From the NCBI GenBank assembly GCA_002162925.1, contig MABC01000045.1, forward strand, positions 1 to 64,000: 64,000 bases of DNA, in the 5' to 3' direction. Source of the DNA: Thalassotalea sp. 42_200_T64. Its GTDB lineage: Bacteria > Pseudomonadota > Gammaproteobacteria > Enterobacterales > Alteromonadaceae. Of the stretch, positions 38,071-49,436 are shown one piece after another (position 1 is the first letter of the stretch; each line of letters opens with the position of its first letter). Both the position numbers and the translations under genes were made by a program. The notes beneath the pieces were generated by a model. That model was not told the DNA's origin. It ran no database searches and saw nothing but the letters and a program-made list of their open reading frames with translations.

Positions 38071-39110
38071 TTATATATTGAAAAATTGTTCAGCGTTAGT
38101 GGCCAATAACAGCTGCTTATTTTTATCGGTTAAGCTTGGTGCTGTTTTTATTAACTGACCCATTTGTTGTTCACCCAGCGGAAACGGGTAGTCGCTGCCA
38201 AACATTAGTCGTTCAGGTCCCATTTTTTTCACCAGTAAATCCAGAGAATCGTGATCGAATACCGCAGTGTCTAGATAGAAACGGTTTAAATAATGACTCG
38301 GCGGAAATTCTGATTTTCCGCGGGCAATGCTGCGGTGATGCCAGGCGTTATCCAATCGCCCTAACAAAAATGCGAACGAACCACCACCGTGAGCAAAACA
38401 GATTTTTAAATTGTCACTGACCCTATCGAAACCGCCGCCTAATATCATCGAGACAATCGATAATTGCGTTTCTGCCGGCATGCCAACTGTCCAGCCCATC
38501 ATGTAGTCTTTGGTGCGATTGGCCGCCATCATGTCCCACGGGTGGACAAATACCGGAATGTCTTGCTCGGCACAATGTTGTAAAAAGGTGAGCACGCCGG
38601 CATCATCCATGTTGTTATCACCGACATGATTGCCAATTTGCACCCCCACATGACCACAAGATTTTGCTCGGCTTACTTCTCTGCATGAAGCGTCAATATC
38701 TTGCAAAGGCACTTGTGCCAGAGCGAATAAACGATTGTCACCCTGGGCACAAATATCCATGGCGGCATCATTGAATAACTGTGCACAATATTCCGCTTGC
38801 GCGACGGGCTTGTCATAAGCAAACAATATCGGTGTGGCCGATATGATTTGTTTATCTACGCCATCTCGGTCCATTTCTTCAAGGCGCACGCTGGCATCCC
38901 AGCAGGCTGAATAAATAGGGCGAAACTCTTTATCGCCTTTCATCAACATTGCCCAGTCTCTGCCCGGGTATTGCTTTGGGGTTTTGCCTTGATTTGGCTT
39001 TGGGTTTTCTTCATGGCGTAACCAGGGCCAGTCGTCACCGCCAAATTTTGCCGCCAGATTTTCCCAGCTCTTGGGGAAAAAATGCGAGTGAATATCAACA
39101 ACGTTCATCA

Positions 39111-39111
<1 letters not shown>
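38071..39111 (-). CDS. nbaD: 2-amino-3-carboxymuconate semialdehyde decarboxylase (ACMSD)
   Basis: The 346-aa amidohydrolase-fold protein starts MMNVVDIHSHFFP, giving the metal-binding HxH. Other metal-site regions are VFVHPWDM (about 180), FAHGGGSF (about 230) and FGSDYPFPLG (about 300). It removes the carboxylate of ACMS, steering the pathway away from quinolinate to 2-aminomuconate semialdehyde. Its start overlaps the preceding stop. Confidence 0.94.
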
Positions 39112-40204
<1,093 letters not shown>

Positions 40205-40207
40205 GTT

Positions 40208-41671
40208 TTACTCGTCTATTTTTATACAGATATTGGTTGGCTCAGAATAAAAGCCAAGCGAATGTTTACCACCCTCACTGCCAACACCGGATAACTTTAC
40301 ACCACCAAATGATGTTCTTAAATCTCTTAAAAACCAGGCGTTTACCCAAACAATGCCGGCATCAATCTGCGGGGCTACACGATGGGCGCGGGCGAGGTTT
40401 TCAGTCCAGATTGAAGCCGCCAAACCGTATTCGGTATTATTGGCGCGCTTGATCACCTCGCCTTCATCATCGAATACTGAGACATGGCAAATGGGGCCAA
40501 AGATTTCTTCCTGATTGGTACGGCTATCGTCGCTTAAATCAGTAATTATCGTCGGCTCAATAAAGAAGCCATTGCGGCGTTCATCATTAAACCTTGGCAC
40601 GCCACCGCCGGTGATAAAGGTTGCGCCTTCGTCACGGGCTAACTGGTAATGAGACAATACTTTTTGCTGATGCACTTTTGACACCAATGTCCCCATAAAT
40701 ACGCCCTCTTCTTTGGGGTAACCAATCTTGATGCTTTGCGCCTGTTGCTTTAAGCCTTCAATAAATGCCAGATAAAGTGAACGATGTACGAATACTTTTT
40801 CGGTACACAAACACACTTGCCCGCAATTGGTAAAAGTTGAACGGGCAACGCCGTTAATCGCTTTGATTAAGTCGGCATCCGAAAAAACAATCGCCGAGTT
40901 TTTACCGCCCAATTCAAACGATACCGGTTTCACCGTGGCGCTTGCCGATTTCATAATTTGTTTACCCGTACTCGAGGCACCGGTAAAGGTTATGGCATCT
41001 ACGCCTTGATGAGAAGTGATGGCATCGCCAACGGCTTTGCCACGACCGAGAATTAGGTTGAAGGCGCCTTTCGGTATGCCCACTTCATCCATCACTTGTG
41101 CCAATAAAAATGCCGTAGAAGAGGTTTCTTCAGACGGCTTTAAAATGACACTGTTGCCACAAGCCAGCGCCGGTGCAATTTTCCAGGTGGCGAGCAATAG
41201 CGGTAAATTCCATGGGGATATCACCGCCACCACACCGAGTGGTTTGTTAACACTATAATTTAAGGCTTTGTCGCCATTGGGCAGTTCGGTAATGAAGGTT
41301 TCACTCTGCTGAAATTTCACCATGTCGGCAAAGGTGCGAAAGTTAGCGGTGCCGCGCGGGATATCTATGGTTTCCACTTGAAATAACGATTTACCGGTGT
41401 CAAGGATTTCAGCATCAATGAATTCCTGTTCACGCTCACTCATTCTGTCGGCAACTTTGTGTAATAGCGCACAACGCTGATTTACCGACATCTCACCCCA
41501 TTCATGCTGTTGGGCGTGGCGGGCACTGGCAACGGCAGCACCAATGATCTCGCCATTGGCTTCTGCTATTTGATTGATTACCGAACCATTAACCGGGTTG
41601 ATGTTATCAAAATAAACACCACTATCAATAAACTGGCCATTGACGTAGCAAGTTAAAGTTTTGGCTGACAT
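40208..41671 (-). CDS. nbaE: 2-aminomuconate semialdehyde dehydrogenase
   Basis: The ATG at 41671 (MSAKTLTCYVNGQF) gives 487 aa, the usual length; the frame is open for 56 more codons upstream but that part is low-complexity. The ALDH landmarks are present: SPWNLPLL, FTGASSTGKQI, FELGGKNSAIVFSDADL with the catalytic glutamate, GQVCLCTEKVFVH with the catalytic cysteine, and EIFGPICHV. It oxidises 2-aminomuconate semialdehyde with NAD. First gene of the kynurenine operon. Confidence 0.92.
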   Translation of the reverse strand: MSAKTLTCYVNGQFIDSGVYFDNINPVNGSVINQIAEANGEIIGAAVASARHAQQHEWGEMSVNQRCALLHKVADRMSEREQEFIDAEILDTGKSLFQVETIDIPRGTANFRTFADMVKFQQSETFITELPNGDKALNYSVNKPLGVVAVISPWNLPLLLATWKIAPALACGNSVILKPSEETSSTAFLLAQVMDEVGIPKGAFNLILGRGKAVGDAITSHQGVDAITFTGASSTGKQIMKSASATVKPVSFELGGKNSAIVFSDADLIKAINGVARSTFTNCGQVCLCTEKVFVHRSLYLAFIEGLKQQAQSIKIGYPKEEGVFMGTLVSKVHQQKVLSHYQLARDEGATFITGGGVPRFNDERRNGFFIEPTIITDLSDDSRTNQEEIFGPICHVSVFDDEGEVIKRANNTEYGLAASIWTENLARAHRVAPQIDAGIVWVNAWFLRDLRTSFGGVKLSGVGSEGGKHSLGFYSEPTNICIKIDE

Positions 41672-41947
41672 GTTATATCCAATGCGTTGTTTGCTTGCTT
41701 TACTGGCACTCGCTCGAAGCTGAGGCTGGTTAATATTATTGTTAATGTAATTGTTATCCATTAACTTTAGCCTGTTTTTACCGATAACAATAATTTTTAA
41801 ATTTTCGAGTTTTGATAAATAAAATGAATGCTTTTCCATTCAAAATATCTATGCTTTACTCAAGTTTTATCAATTTATTCCAGTACGTTAATTTCGCTAT
41901 AATAATTAACAAATTTATAACCTTTGTTAACAGTAGAAAAACCGCCG

Positions 41948-42820
41948 ATGCTTTATCGTAATTATGATCTAAAAAACCTGGAACGCGAATACTCGCCAAG
42001 TAGTTGTGTTGATGATATCAATATTTATATCAAACAATATGTAGAACGCAGCGATAAAGCGACACAGTTGGCGGAGCAGCAAGGTAAAGTTTTGAAAAAC
42101 TTGTCCTATGGCGATAGTGCCGATGAAATGCTGGACTTATTTTTACCGACTGTTGGCAATACGAAAAAACTTCAGGTTTATATACATGGTGGCTACTGGC
42201 AAGAATTAAGCAAAGATGAATCGTCATTCGCAGCCACTAATTTTCAACGCCATGGCTGTTATTTTGCCGTCATCAATTACTCGTTGGCACCCAATGCGAC
42301 AATGACTGAAATTGTTGAGCAAAACCGACGTGCCTTAGCCTGGCTTTTTGAAAATGCCGAACGTTTAGGCTTTAACGGCAATGAAATTTATTTGTCGGGC
42401 AGCTCTGCCGGGGCGCATTTGGCGATGATGATGCTACAAACTCATTGGCCTGACTACCTTAATAACACGCAAGCTAGTGCCAAAAGTAATTTAGTCAAAG
42501 GGGTATGTGCGGTAAGTGGCATTTATGATATTGAACCTATCGCCTTAACTTACATCAACGAGCCGTTACAATTGAGTGCACAAGAGATTGACCGTTGTAG
42601 CCCGCTGCGCCATGACGTCATTAACCATTGCCCGGTCATTCTTGCCTACGGTGAAGATGAAACGGCCGAATTTAAACGCCAAACTGCGGCAATAGCAGCA
42701 TTGGTTTTTGAAGATGTATTTGAAATTCCAGAGCGTAATCATTTTGATGTGATTATCGACTTAGCTGACGATGGCAGCTGGCTTTGCCAGCAAGTTTTTC
42801 AACAAATGGCTGTTGCTTAA
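41948..42820 (+). CDS. alpha/beta hydrolase, probable kynurenine formamidase
   Basis: Starting at ATG 41948 (a TTG eight codons earlier is the alternative), the 290-aa hydrolase shows the oxyanion motif HGGYWQ (about residue 80), the nucleophile GSSAGAHLAMMML (about 152-164) and a late HFDVI histidine. HGGYW is the mark of the arylformamidase branch, and the gene is divergent from the kynurenine operon, which otherwise lacks a formamidase. It would hydrolyse N-formylkynurenine to kynurenine and formate. A general esterase is the alternative. Confidence 0.8.
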   Translation: MLYRNYDLKNLEREYSPSSCVDDINIYIKQYVERSDKATQLAEQQGKVLKNLSYGDSADEMLDLFLPTVGNTKKLQVYIHGGYWQELSKDESSFAATNFQRHGCYFAVINYSLAPNATMTEIVEQNRRALAWLFENAERLGFNGNEIYLSGSSAGAHLAMMMLQTHWPDYLNNTQASAKSNLVKGVCAVSGIYDIEPIALTYINEPLQLSAQEIDRCSPLRHDVINHCPVILAYGEDETAEFKRQTAAIAALVFEDVFEIPERNHFDVIIDLADDGSWLCQQVFQQMAVA

Positions 42821-42865
42821 TACCAATTTGATTAAAAATGAGCAGATATTTAATCAGATTGGTAT
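42820..42865. repeat. imperfect 16-bp inverted repeat (TACCAAT type)
   Basis: TACCAATTTGATTAAA and TTTAATCAGATTGGTA are reverse complements except for one base, with a 12-base loop. Half-site look-alikes occur near 48951 and 59766. It directly follows the formamidase gene and may act as a bidirectional terminator or be a dispersed genomic repeat. Confidence 0.7.
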
Positions 42866-42885
42866 AGTAGCCAACTTTTGGGGCT

Positions 42886-43125
42886 TTATGATTGCGCTAT
42901 TTTTACGCGAATTTTATTCTTTGCCACTCTGCTTTCATGTAGAGCCGAAATGGCTGCTTTCGCTTCCGTTTCATTTGGCATTTCAACAAAAGCAAAACCT
43001 TTCGATTTAGCCGTTTGCTGATCTAAAACTAAGTTACACTCGTTTACTGAGCCATGAGCAGAAAATAAAATACGGATTTCTTGTTCCGTGGTCGAGCGTG
43101 AAAGGTTACGAACTAAAAGTTTCAT
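42886..43125 (-). CDS. small RRM-type RNA-binding protein
   Basis: Starting at the ATG at 43125, the 79-aa protein is a single RNA-recognition motif: RNP2 KLLVRNLS at the start and RNP1 KGFAFVEM near residue 47. Stand-alone RRM proteins of this size occur in marine gammaproteobacteria and resemble cyanobacterial Rbp proteins. RNA target and role are unknown; it has no functional link to its neighbours. Confidence 0.9.
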   Translation of the reverse strand: MKLLVRNLSRSTTEQEIRILFSAHGSVNECNLVLDQQTAKSKGFAFVEMPNETEAKAAISALHESRVAKNKIRVKIAQS

Positions 43126-43238
43126 AATGAACCATGTGTTTTTAATGTAGATGCGAATTATCGCAATATACCCGCTATAGACCAAGCTTTATTTTTTATC
43201 ACACGCCTATTGTAGTTAACCCCATACTAGCGGTACAT

Positions 43239-44171
43239 CTAGGCTTGGCTGTTAGCTGAATGAGCTTTCAATATTTTACTCAATGCTTTCGCCGGTTTGG
43301 CAATTTTGCCTTTCTTGGCATAGACAATATGCCAGTAAATTTTTAATCCGCCTTCTCCCAACTTGGTGGTTTGAATTAGGTTTTTGTTAAGGTATGGGGC
43401 GATCAACTGTTTCGTCATGATGGTTAAGCCCATATTGGCTTTAATAAATTCAATAATGGCTTCATTAAAACCCACTTGCAGTACCTTTTTCGGGATGATG
43501 TTTTTCGGCTTAAAAAACAATTCATATTCCCGGTCTTTTTCCGGTACGGTGGAGTTGGTGATATAGGTTTGACTGGCAAAATCTTCGGCGGTTAAAAATT
43601 TATGTTTGCCGTATTCATGTTGCGGTGATAAACACGCCATCAATTCGTCTTGCAAGATAAAAATTGCATCATAAGCCGTTTCATCAATTGACAGCTTCTT
43701 ATTTGCCGAAGATATCATCGCGATATCAATATCGCCATTATACAAGGCACTTAATGGCAGCTGCTGGGCGTTGGCCGATATTTCTAATTCGGTATTCGGG
43801 GAATCCTGGTGAAAATAAGCAACCACATTGGGTAACCAATTAAAGGAGGCATAATGGGGTAGGCCAATACGGATAACTTGTTCAACGCCATCGGATAATC
43901 GGGCGATATCGTGTTCGCATCGTGCTAACTCTTCGAGAATTTTATTGGCAGAATGCAACAGGCGCTTGCCGGCACTGGAGATCACCAGTTTGCGCCCGCG
44001 GCGAATAAATAAATCAGTATTTAAACGCCGTTCCGCTTCTCTGATGCGGTTGGTTAATGCTGGCTGAGTGATGAATAACGCTTCAGCCGCTTCTTTTACC
44101 GTTTCTGACTCAGCAATGGTGCTGATCATTTTTAAATGACTAATATTAAGTTGGCTCTTGGCGATATCCAT
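43239..44171 (-). CDS. LysR-family transcriptional regulator
   Basis: The 310-aa protein has the N-terminal winged helix-turn-helix (LKMISTIAESETVKEAAEAL followed by FITQPALTNRIREAE) and a periplasmic-binding-protein-like effector domain. It is divergent from the hydratase/dehydrogenase/aldolase genes and next to the kynurenine genes, so it probably regulates tryptophan degradation. A kynurenine-pathway intermediate as effector is inference. Confidence 0.9.
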   Translation of the reverse strand: MDIAKSQLNISHLKMISTIAESETVKEAAEALFITQPALTNRIREAERRLNTDLFIRRGRKLVISSAGKRLLHSANKILEELARCEHDIARLSDGVEQVIRIGLPHYASFNWLPNVVAYFHQDSPNTELEISANAQQLPLSALYNGDIDIAMISSANKKLSIDETAYDAIFILQDELMACLSPQHEYGKHKFLTAEDFASQTYITNSTVPEKDREYELFFKPKNIIPKKVLQVGFNEAIIEFIKANMGLTIMTKQLIAPYLNKNLIQTTKLGEGGLKIYWHIVYAKKGKIAKPAKALSKILKAHSANSQA

Positions 44172-44195
44172 TCATCGATCCGTTATTGTTTTTAT

Positions 44196-44210
44196 ATTCA
44201 AAAGTTGAAT
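44196..44210. promoter_or_regulatory. candidate LysR box
   Basis: ATTCAAAAGTTGAAT is a 6-3-6 palindrome fitting the T-N11-A rule of LysR-type operators, 25 bases before the lysR start and 101 bases before the hydratase start. Confidence 0.5.
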
Positions 44211-44310
44211 CATTTTACCCAATTTATTCAATTATTGTTATTTATCAGGATAAAGTAAAGTAAACAACATTAAGCTGAGTGCAAAGTATGTTTTACGGGA
44301 AACAACAGCA

Positions 44311-45098
44311 ATGAAACAACATCGTTTAGAAGAACTCGCCACCGAGCTTTATCAGGCAATGCAACAACGCCAAACCGTGGCACCCATAAGCGAGCGCGAA
44401 CCTAATTTTTCTGTCGATGATGCTTATCAAGTATCGCTGGAATTTTTGCAGCATAGATTAAATGCCGGTGAAAAAGTGATAGGTAAAAAATCGGCCTGAC
44501 CAGCAAAGTGGTGCAAGACATGTTAGGGGTACATCAACCTGATTTTGGTTTTTTAACGGAAAACATGATGTATCGATCGGGTGACAATATTAAGTTCAGC
44601 AAAGAGTTGATCCAGGCAAAATCGGAAGGTGAAATAGCCTTTATTTTAAAAGCCGACCTGGTTGGCCCGGGCGTAACGCCGGCAGATGTGTTAGCCGCTA
44701 CCGAAAGTGTCGCTGCGTGTTTTGAAATTGTTGACTCACGCATTCGCGACTGGAAAATAAAAATTCAGGATACCGTTGCCGATAACGCCTCTTGTGGCAT
44801 TTTTGTGCTCAGTGACGAACGCGTGACGCCGGAGCTGGTCGATTTTGAAAACTGTAAAATGGTGATCAAAAATAAAGGTGAAGTGATTGCACAAGGGCAG
44901 GGCTCGGCGGCATTAGGCTCGCTGTTAAATTGCGTTGCCTGGTTGGCCAATGCCTTAGGCGATCACGGTGTATCGTTAAAGGCTGGCGACATTATTTTGT
45001 CTGGCTCGTCGGCGGCAATGATCCCGTGCAAAGCCGATGATCAAATGACGATGGAAATTACCGGGTTCGGCAGTGCATCTTACCAGTTTGTCGAATAA
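44311..45098 (+). pseudogene. mhpD: 2-oxopent-4-enoate hydratase, frameshifted
   Basis: Two frames together encode one hydratase of about 262 residues. The first runs MKQHRLEEL... to GEKVIGKKSA and stops at TGA 44497-44499. The second carries on from GLTSKVVQDMLGVHQPDFGF through EIVDSRIRDWK to SASYQFVE. Adding one A to the A6 run at 44485-44490 would give GKKIGLTSK and restore the frame. All other sequence looks conserved, so the lesion is recent or is a sequencing error. The enzyme would hydrate the product of the nbaG decarboxylase. Confidence 0.88.
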
Positions 45099-45133
45099 GG
45101 CAGCATGAGAAAGACGATGACGAGTAAAATACT

Positions 45134-46051
45134 ATGACCAGTAAAAATACGATGAAGAATAAAGTAAACGTGGCGTTGATCGGCTCTGGCAATATCGGTA
45201 CCGACTTAATGATAAAAGCGTTGCGCAGTGACATCATTAATCCGCTGTGGATGGTGGGTATTGAGCAAGCCTCTGACGGTTTACAAAAAGCGAAGTTAGC
45301 GGGATTAAAAACTACCCATTTAGGCGTAGATGGATTAATGGAACACATTGACCGCGATAATATTAAAATTGCTTTTGATGCCACTTCTGCTTATGTGCAC
45401 GGTGTAAATAACGCTAAATTAGCAAGCTAAAGGGTAAAGGTAATTGACTTAACGCCTGCTGCCATTGGGCCATATTGTGTACCGTCAGTAAATTTGGCTG
45501 AGCATGTTAATGCCGATGAAGCCAACGTCAATATGGTGACTTGCGGTGGTCAGGCGACCATCCCCATTATTGCCGCTATCAGTAAAGTACAAGCGGTAGA
45601 TTACGGTTAAATTGTCGCGACCATAGCGTCAAAGTCGGCCGGGCCGGGCACGCGCAAAAACATCAATGAGTTTACCCGTACCACAGCAGGTGCCATTGAA
45701 AAAATTGGTGGGGCGAAACAGGGTAAAGCCATTATTGTGATGAATCCTGCTGAGCCACCGTTAATGATGCGCGATACCGTACATTGTTTGACTAGCGACA
45801 CTCCTGATCAGCAAGCCATTACCGATTCAGTGTTGGCTATGGTTAGCGAGGTGCAAAAGTATGTACCGGGTTTTACCTTAAAAAATGGTCCGGTATTTGA
45901 TGGTAAACGGGTGTCGGTATTTCTCGAAGTGGCAGGGCTGGGCGATTATTTACCAAAATACGCCGGTAATCTCGATATTATGACCGCCGCCGCACTGCGC
46001 ACCGGTGAAATGATAGCTAAGCAAATGATAGCTAAGCAAAGCAAGGATTAA
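45134..46051 (+). pseudogene. mhpF: acetaldehyde dehydrogenase (acylating), two in-frame stops
   Basis: One continuous frame reads as MhpF/Dmp[48 protein letters not shown], catalytic-cysteine [24 protein letters not shown] and [20 protein letters not shown]. It is interrupted by TAA at 45428-45430 (KLAS-stop-RVKVID) and TAA at 45608-45610 (VDYG-stop-IVATIAS, where relatives have glutamate). No frameshift occurs. Two separate nonsense codons make sequencing error unlikely. The intact enzyme makes acetyl-CoA from acetaldehyde. Confidence 0.9.
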
Positions 46052-46054
46052 GTA

Positions 46055-47079
46055 ATGAATACCAATGGTAAACAAATCACCCTGCACGACATGTGCTTAC
46101 GCGATGGCATGCACGCCAAGCGTCATCAAATTAGCTTAACGGAAATGGTCACGCTTGCTACCCCATTAGATGATGCTGGCGTACCGTTAATTGAAGTCAC
46201 CCATGGCGATGGTTTAGGTGGCGCTTCGGTAAATTATGGTTTTCCCGCGCATAGCGATGAAGAATATTTATCCACCGTGATACCACTGATGAAGCAGGCG
46301 AAAATCTCGGCGTTATTATTGCTTGGGATCGGTACCGTAGATCACTTACGCATGGCTCACGAACTCGAGTGAATACCATCAGGGTAGCGTCACAATGTAC
46401 CGAAGCGGATGTGACCGAGCAACACATTGCCTTATCAAGACACTTAGGATTAGACACCGTTGGCTTTTTAATGATGGCGCACATGCTTGAGCCAAAACAG
46501 CTATTAGCGCAAGCAAAGTTGATGGAAAGCTACGGAGCCAACTGTATCTATTGTACTGATTCTTCCGGCTATATGCTGCAAGACGACGTGAAACAGCGCA
46601 TTGCAGTGTTGCGCGATGGCTTAAAAGCGGAAACGGAAATTGGCTTTCATGGTCATCATAATCTTGCCCTCGGCGTTGCTAACTCGTTATCGGCAGTGGA
46701 AGCTGGCGCCAATAGAATTGACGGTTCAGCGGCCGGTTTAGGCGCGGGCGCGGGCAATACACCATTAGAAGTGTTTAATGCGATTGCCACTCGTATGGGA
46801 GCAACCACAGGTGTGGATGTGTTTAATTTGATGGCGGCTGCCGAAGAAATCGTGGTGCCGATGATGGAGCAACCTATCCGCGTCGACAGGGATTCTTTAG
46901 TGCTGGGTTATGCCGGGGTTTACTCATCGTTCTTATTGCATGCCAAGCGCGCGGCAACAAAATACGGCGTGCCGTCGGAAGAAATACTGATGGAACTCGG
47001 CCGTTTGAAAACCGTCGGCGGGCAAGAAGATATGATTGAAGATGTGGCGCTGAACCTTAGCAAAAAAGCCAGGCAGTAA
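46055..47079 (+). pseudogene. mhpE: 4-hydroxy-2-oxovalerate aldolase, frameshifted
   Basis: The first frame has the aldolase start [18 protein letters not shown] and ends MAHELE-stop (TGA 46370-46372). The second continues [20 protein letters not shown] through [24 protein letters not shown] with its metal ligands and [12 protein letters not shown]. One missing base at about 46367 (CTCGAGTG in place of CTCGGAGTG, giving HELGVNTIRVA) explains the break. With MhpF it would form a channeling complex yielding pyruvate and acetyl-CoA. Confidence 0.9.
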
Positions 47080-47094
47080 TTAATTGCTCATAGA

Positions 47095-47134
47095 GTGCAT
47101 AAAGATCACCCATCATTACCGGATCTTTATGCAC
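47095..47134. terminator. bidirectional terminator hairpin
   Basis: GTGCATAAAGATC and GATCTTTATGCAC pair perfectly over 13 bases between convergent genes (aldolase remnant and ABC exporter), followed by TTTTT on the plus strand. Confidence 0.75.
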
Positions 47135-47142
47135 AATAGTTT

Positions 47143-48942
47143 TTATGGTGAGTCGCTATTACTTTGTTGTTGAATCGCCCAAAGCTTGGCGTAGATCCCA
47201 CCTTTGGCAATCAATTCGTCATGGTTACCCATTTCTGCGATAACGCCTGAGTCCATTACGATGATTTTATCGGCATCGACTATGGTGGATAATCGATGCG
47301 CAATGACCATACTGGTAACGCCTTGCGATAGCTCTTTTAACGCGTTCATGATCGCTTGTTCTGATTTACTGTCCAGTGAGGAGGTCGCTTCATCAAACAC
47401 CAAAATTGGCGGCTTCTTGAGGATCGTTCTGGCGATGGCTACCCGTTGTTTTTCTCCGCCGGAGAGTTTCAGGCCACGCTCGCCCACCATAGTATTGACG
47501 CCATCCGGTAAAGACTGGATAAACTCGTCCAAATGGGCAAGTTTAATGGCATGCAATACCTCATCATCGCTTGCCCCTTGTTTGCCATAACGGACATTTT
47601 CGAGAATGTTATCGTTAAACAATACTGTGTCTTGCGGCACAATGCCGATGGCACGGCGTAACGATTTTAAGGTAAGATCATTGATATTCTGGCCATCAAT
47701 AGTGATAGCGCCTGAGTTAATATCATAAAAGCGAAATAGCAGCTTAACTAAAGTAGACTTGCCGCCACCGCTGGCACCAACTATGGCCAGTTTATTTCCC
47801 GGCTCGAGATGAAAGTTCACTTTTTTCAAAATGGCTCGGTCTTGATGATAATGAAAACAGACATCGTTAAATTCGACTTTGCCCTGACGAACGATTAAGT
47901 CATTGGCATCTGGTTGCTCAACCACCTTTGGCGCAATGGCTAATAAATTAAACATCAACTCAATATTGGCCAGTGACCCCTTCATTTCACGATAGACAAA
48001 GCCAAGAAAATTTAACGGAATAAATATTTGCATCATAAAGGCATTGATTAACACGAAATCGCCGAGAGTCATGCTGCCATCGGCCACTTGCATCGCCGCT
48101 AATACCATCATTGCGGTCATCGAAGCGGCAATAATCAATGCTTGCCCGCCATTTAGTACGAATAACGATAAGCGGTTTTTACGCTTGGCAATTTCCCAGT
48201 CGGCCAACTCTTTATCATAGCGCTGTGCTTCATAATCTTCGTTGGTAAAGTATTTGGTGGTCTCATAATTAATTAAGCTGTCTATTGCCTGCGAGTTGCT
48301 GGCGGAGTCGGCTTTATTGGCCATACGAACAAAACTGGTGCGCCATTCTGTAGTTTTGATTGAATAACCGACATAGGCAACGATGGCCAGCAGGGTAATG
48401 GCGGCAAAGTTGATGCCGTAATTAAAAAACAGGATGAAGATCACCAGGCCGATTTCCAATAAGGTTGGAATGATATTGAAGACCATGAAACGCATTAAAA
48501 AGTTAATGCCGGTAGTACCTCGTTCAATATCTCTGGACAGGCCGCCGGTGCGTCGGTTTAAGTGAAATTCAAGATCGAGCAAATGCAGGTGCTTAAATAC
48601 CTTTAGGCCAATACGACGTATTGCCCGCTCGGTAACTCGACCAAATATGGTATCGCGAATTTCGCCAAAAAACACATTTGAAAAACGCACAAAGCCATAA
48701 GCGATGACTAATGCGATGGGGGCAGCAATTAAGGCGGTAGCGGTATTGTTGGCAGTATCTAGGTCATCGACGATGAATTTTAAAATGAACGGCAAGCCGA
48801 CACTGGCCAGTTTTGCCAAGACCATAAAACCTAAAGCAAGAAATACTCGATTCTTATATTCGAATACATAAGGTAAAACATATTTTATGATGTGCCAGTT
48901 AAAGCCTTCAGCGTCGCTATTGGCCTGGTGATGAGTTCGCAT
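47143..48942 (-). CDS. ATM1/HMT1-type ABC exporter
   Basis: The 599-aa half-transporter has six membrane helices (about residues 25-320) and a nucleotide-binding domain with Walker A GASGGGKST (about 391), signature LSGGEKQR (about 490) and Walker B ILVFDEATSSLDS. The NRRTGGLSRDIERGTTGINF segment (about 130) is characteristic of ATM1-type exporters, which move glutathione-linked metal or sulfur compounds. The substrate here is not shown. It is not linked to the tryptophan genes. Confidence 0.88.
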   Translation of the reverse strand: MRTHHQANSDAEGFNWHIIKYVLPYVFEYKNRVFLALGFMVLAKLASVGLPFILKFIVDDLDTANNTATALIAAPIALVIAYGFVRFSNVFFGEIRDTIFGRVTERAIRRIGLKVFKHLHLLDLEFHLNRRTGGLSRDIERGTTGINFLMRFMVFNIIPTLLEIGLVIFILFFNYGINFAAITLLAIVAYVGYSIKTTEWRTSFVRMANKADSASNSQAIDSLINYETTKYFTNEDYEAQRYDKELADWEIAKRKNRLSLFVLNGGQALIIAASMTAMMVLAAMQVADGSMTLGDFVLINAFMMQIFIPLNFLGFVYREMKGSLANIELMFNLLAIAPKVVEQPDANDLIVRQGKVEFNDVCFHYHQDRAILKKVNFHLEPGNKLAIVGASGGGKSTLVKLLFRFYDINSGAITIDGQNINDLTLKSLRRAIGIVPQDTVLFNDNILENVRYGKQGASDDEVLHAIKLAHLDEFIQSLPDGVNTMVGERGLKLSGGEKQRVAIARTILKKPPILVFDEATSSLDSKSEQAIMNALKELSQGVTSMVIAHRLSTIVDADKIIVMDSGVIAEMGNHDELIAKGGIYAKLWAIQQQSNSDSP

Positions 48943-49436
48943 AGATGGTTATACCAAGTTGAATAAATATTCGCTCATTTTTTATGAACAAGCGGTAATA
49001 GATGATAACCAATCTGCGGTTATCGATCTAACGATTCGTGAAATAAAACGCTATGTCACTTTATTTTTAGCGAAAAGCAGTAAATAAAAACTGAGAACGA
49101 AAAAATTTACCCTGCTAATTATTCGCTTTTATTGGATTTAAATGTTATTTATGCGTTTTATACGGCAACATTAAAGCTCAACTTTTAAATGGTTTGACCA
49201 GTTTTGCTCGGGGATGTAGTTGTATTTTACGTTATTGCACAAAGTTTCAAGCTGTTGTTTTTTATGAAGTTTTTAAGTGTATTCTAATTTATGTCGTTAT
49301 GGATATTTGTTTGCGGCTTGTTGATTTTAAGTTATTTATATTTTAACGAATGCTGTTTACAGCATTTAGTTTCTGCTTTAGTTTTTTATCCCTCAACAAC
49401 AAAACCAAAATATAAAAAGATAGTAAAGGAATATTG
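48943..49436. other. intergenic upstream of the M36 protease
   Basis: About 490 bases, AT-rich, without a recognised gene. A TATACCAAGTTGAATAAA half-site near 48950 resembles the repeat at 42820-42865. Confidence 0.4.
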
